Of a stretch of 64,000 nucleotides of DNA, positions 63,360-64,000 are shown piece by piece (within the stretch, counting starts at the first letter, position 1; every line of letters begins with the position of its first letter). The DNA is taken from the NCBI GenBank assembly GCA_029560585.1, contig JAKQKQ010000049.1:119523-183522 (forward strand), read 5' to 3'. The notes under the pieces were generated by a model. That model ran no database searches, was not told the DNA's origin, and saw nothing but the letters and a program-made list of their open reading frames with translations. The position numbers and the translations under genes are program-made. Origin of the DNA: Verrucomicrobiota bacterium (GTDB lineage Bacteria; Verrucomicrobiota; Verrucomicrobiia; JADLBR01).

Positions 63360-63683
63360 TCACTGGGAGGAAGACCGGTCCCAGGCTGCCAGGGCCATGC
63401 CTGAGGTCCCTGTCCGTGTCCGGCAATCGGACACGCCGGACACGACACGTTCGGAATCCGGACACCACACGCAAGTGGCACAGCCCTCCTGGCATTCAGC
63501 GGCGGATTGGATGCGATTGCGGAGTTCGTGCGACAGGACCCGCGCGGCATCGAGATCGGGGGGGTCTTCCCAGACCGTGCCGAGGCGCCTCTCGACGAGC
63601 TGGAGCTGGAGAAATAATTCCCGGCAGGCGGAGCATTCGAGGGCCGCGCGCCGCAAGATTTCGTCGAACGGGATGATCTTCAT
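63360..63683 (-). CDS. Small Cys-containing hypothetical protein
   Basis: 107 residues from the ATG at 63683, preceded by GAGGAAGG at good distance. MKIIPFDEILRRAALECSACRELFLQLQLVERRLGTVW is a plausible helical protein. CSAC and later CQEGCATCVWC could bind metal. The last 30 residues are read through a cluster of GTGTCCGG palindromes and look non-native. No family recognised. It sits between the PEP-CTERM gene and the twin-hairpin element. Confidence 0.45.
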   Translation of the reverse strand: MKIIPFDEILRRAALECSACRELFLQLQLVERRLGTVWEDPPDLDAARVLSHELRNRIQSAAECQEGCATCVWCPDSERVVSGVSDCRTRTGTSGMALAAWDRSSSQ

Positions 63684-63771
63684 CGCATCGCCTTCCTCTC
63701 CGGGGCGGGGGTTTTGCCGCCGAAGTTGGTTTTTGTGGCACAAGTTGCGTGCCAAGATGCCGAAAACATGC

Positions 63772-64000
63772 CTAGCCTGCATGTTTCACGCTTCCGCGTG
63801 AAACATGCAGGCTCAAAGGAAAACCGCGCTCCGAAAAACGCGATTTTGGAGGGTCTGGCGCCACCGATCCGCGAAACACACTCTGCAACCGCGAAAAATC
63901 CCAGTCTTTGCCAGACCTTTCCCAATAAATGGCTCTCATGGCGCGGTTTTCCCAGAGCCCGGAATTTCACAGCCAGCAAGGCTGTGAAATATCCGGGCTA
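63772..64000. mobile_element. Twin-hairpin element, copy 2, inverted (last base beyond the window)
   Basis: It begins CTAGCCTGCATGTTTCACGC and runs to CCGGGCTA at the last base. The next base would complete CTAG. Reverse complement of 26905-27134 with about 20-25 substitutions and one deletion in the second hairpin. Confidence 0.85.

Noticed and set aside
1..64000. CRISPR array, prophage or integrated plasmid
   Set aside because: No regularly spaced direct repeats, Cas, phage structural, integrase or replication genes are visible; the repeats seen are dispersed.

Overview
The window is a GC-rich bacterial chromosome segment packed with secreted glycoside hydrolases, sulfatases and Tat-exported sugar oxidoreductases. 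It also carries a MoxR/DUF58/Bat membrane operon, an ECF sigma/DUF6768 pair, LamG-type receptor proteins and one PEP-CTERM protein with autotransporter-type beta-strand repeats. Several families of short palindromic repeats lie between the genes. This combination points to the PVC superphylum, most likely a Verrucomicrobiota, Kiritimatiellota or Lentisphaerota relative living on complex sulfated or uronate-containing polysaccharides. The phylum is an inference; there is no rRNA or other marker gene here to prove it.

Layout. 1-7430 (minus strand): an IclR-regulated sugar-acid cluster of IclR regulator, glucarate-dehydratase-like enolase-superfamily enzyme, AGE-family epimerase, secreted GH-A hydrolase, SDR dehydrogenase and a cut-off small gene. 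7700-7781: tRNA-Leu(CAG). 8010-14269: secreted hydrolase-like proteins, a sulfatase and an M14 peptidase. 14354-18038: a bacterial ionotropic-glutamate-receptor-type channel, then a histidine kinase/response regulator pair. 18193-26831: divergent seven-gene MoxR-DUF58-DUF4381-BatA-BatB/C-BatD-BatE operon. 27219-29459: S41/Prc protease. 29539-33479: second sulfatase and a DUF6259 hydrolase. 33711-35205: ECF sigma factor and membrane partner. 35267-41953: AraC regulator, Gfo/Idh/MocA oxidoreductase, porin and GH39-like hydrolase. 42228-53664: large GH42-like enzyme with CBMs, isomerase-fold protein, second Gfo/Idh/MocA protein, GH30-like enzyme and FAD lipoprotein. 53904-63683: receptor Ser/Thr kinase with two LamG domains, GH99/WbsX-like LamG protein, PEP-CTERM protein and a small Cys-rich ORF.

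How it may work together (inference). Sulfatases desulfate and GH-A/GH30/GH39/GH42 enzymes cut an external glycan. Tat-exported oxidoreductases and isomerase-like proteins modify the sugars outside the cytoplasm. The IclR cluster degrades uronic or aldonic acids. Envelope sensing is carried by the two-component system, which appears to share an operator with the Bat operon and the Prc protease, and by the ECF system and the LamG kinase.

The least expected content is in the intergenic DNA. There is a 230-bp element ending in long hairpins and bounded by CTAG (two copies). A second family has fixed ends but exchangeable palindromic cores. Several repeats touch the stop codons of the preceding genes.
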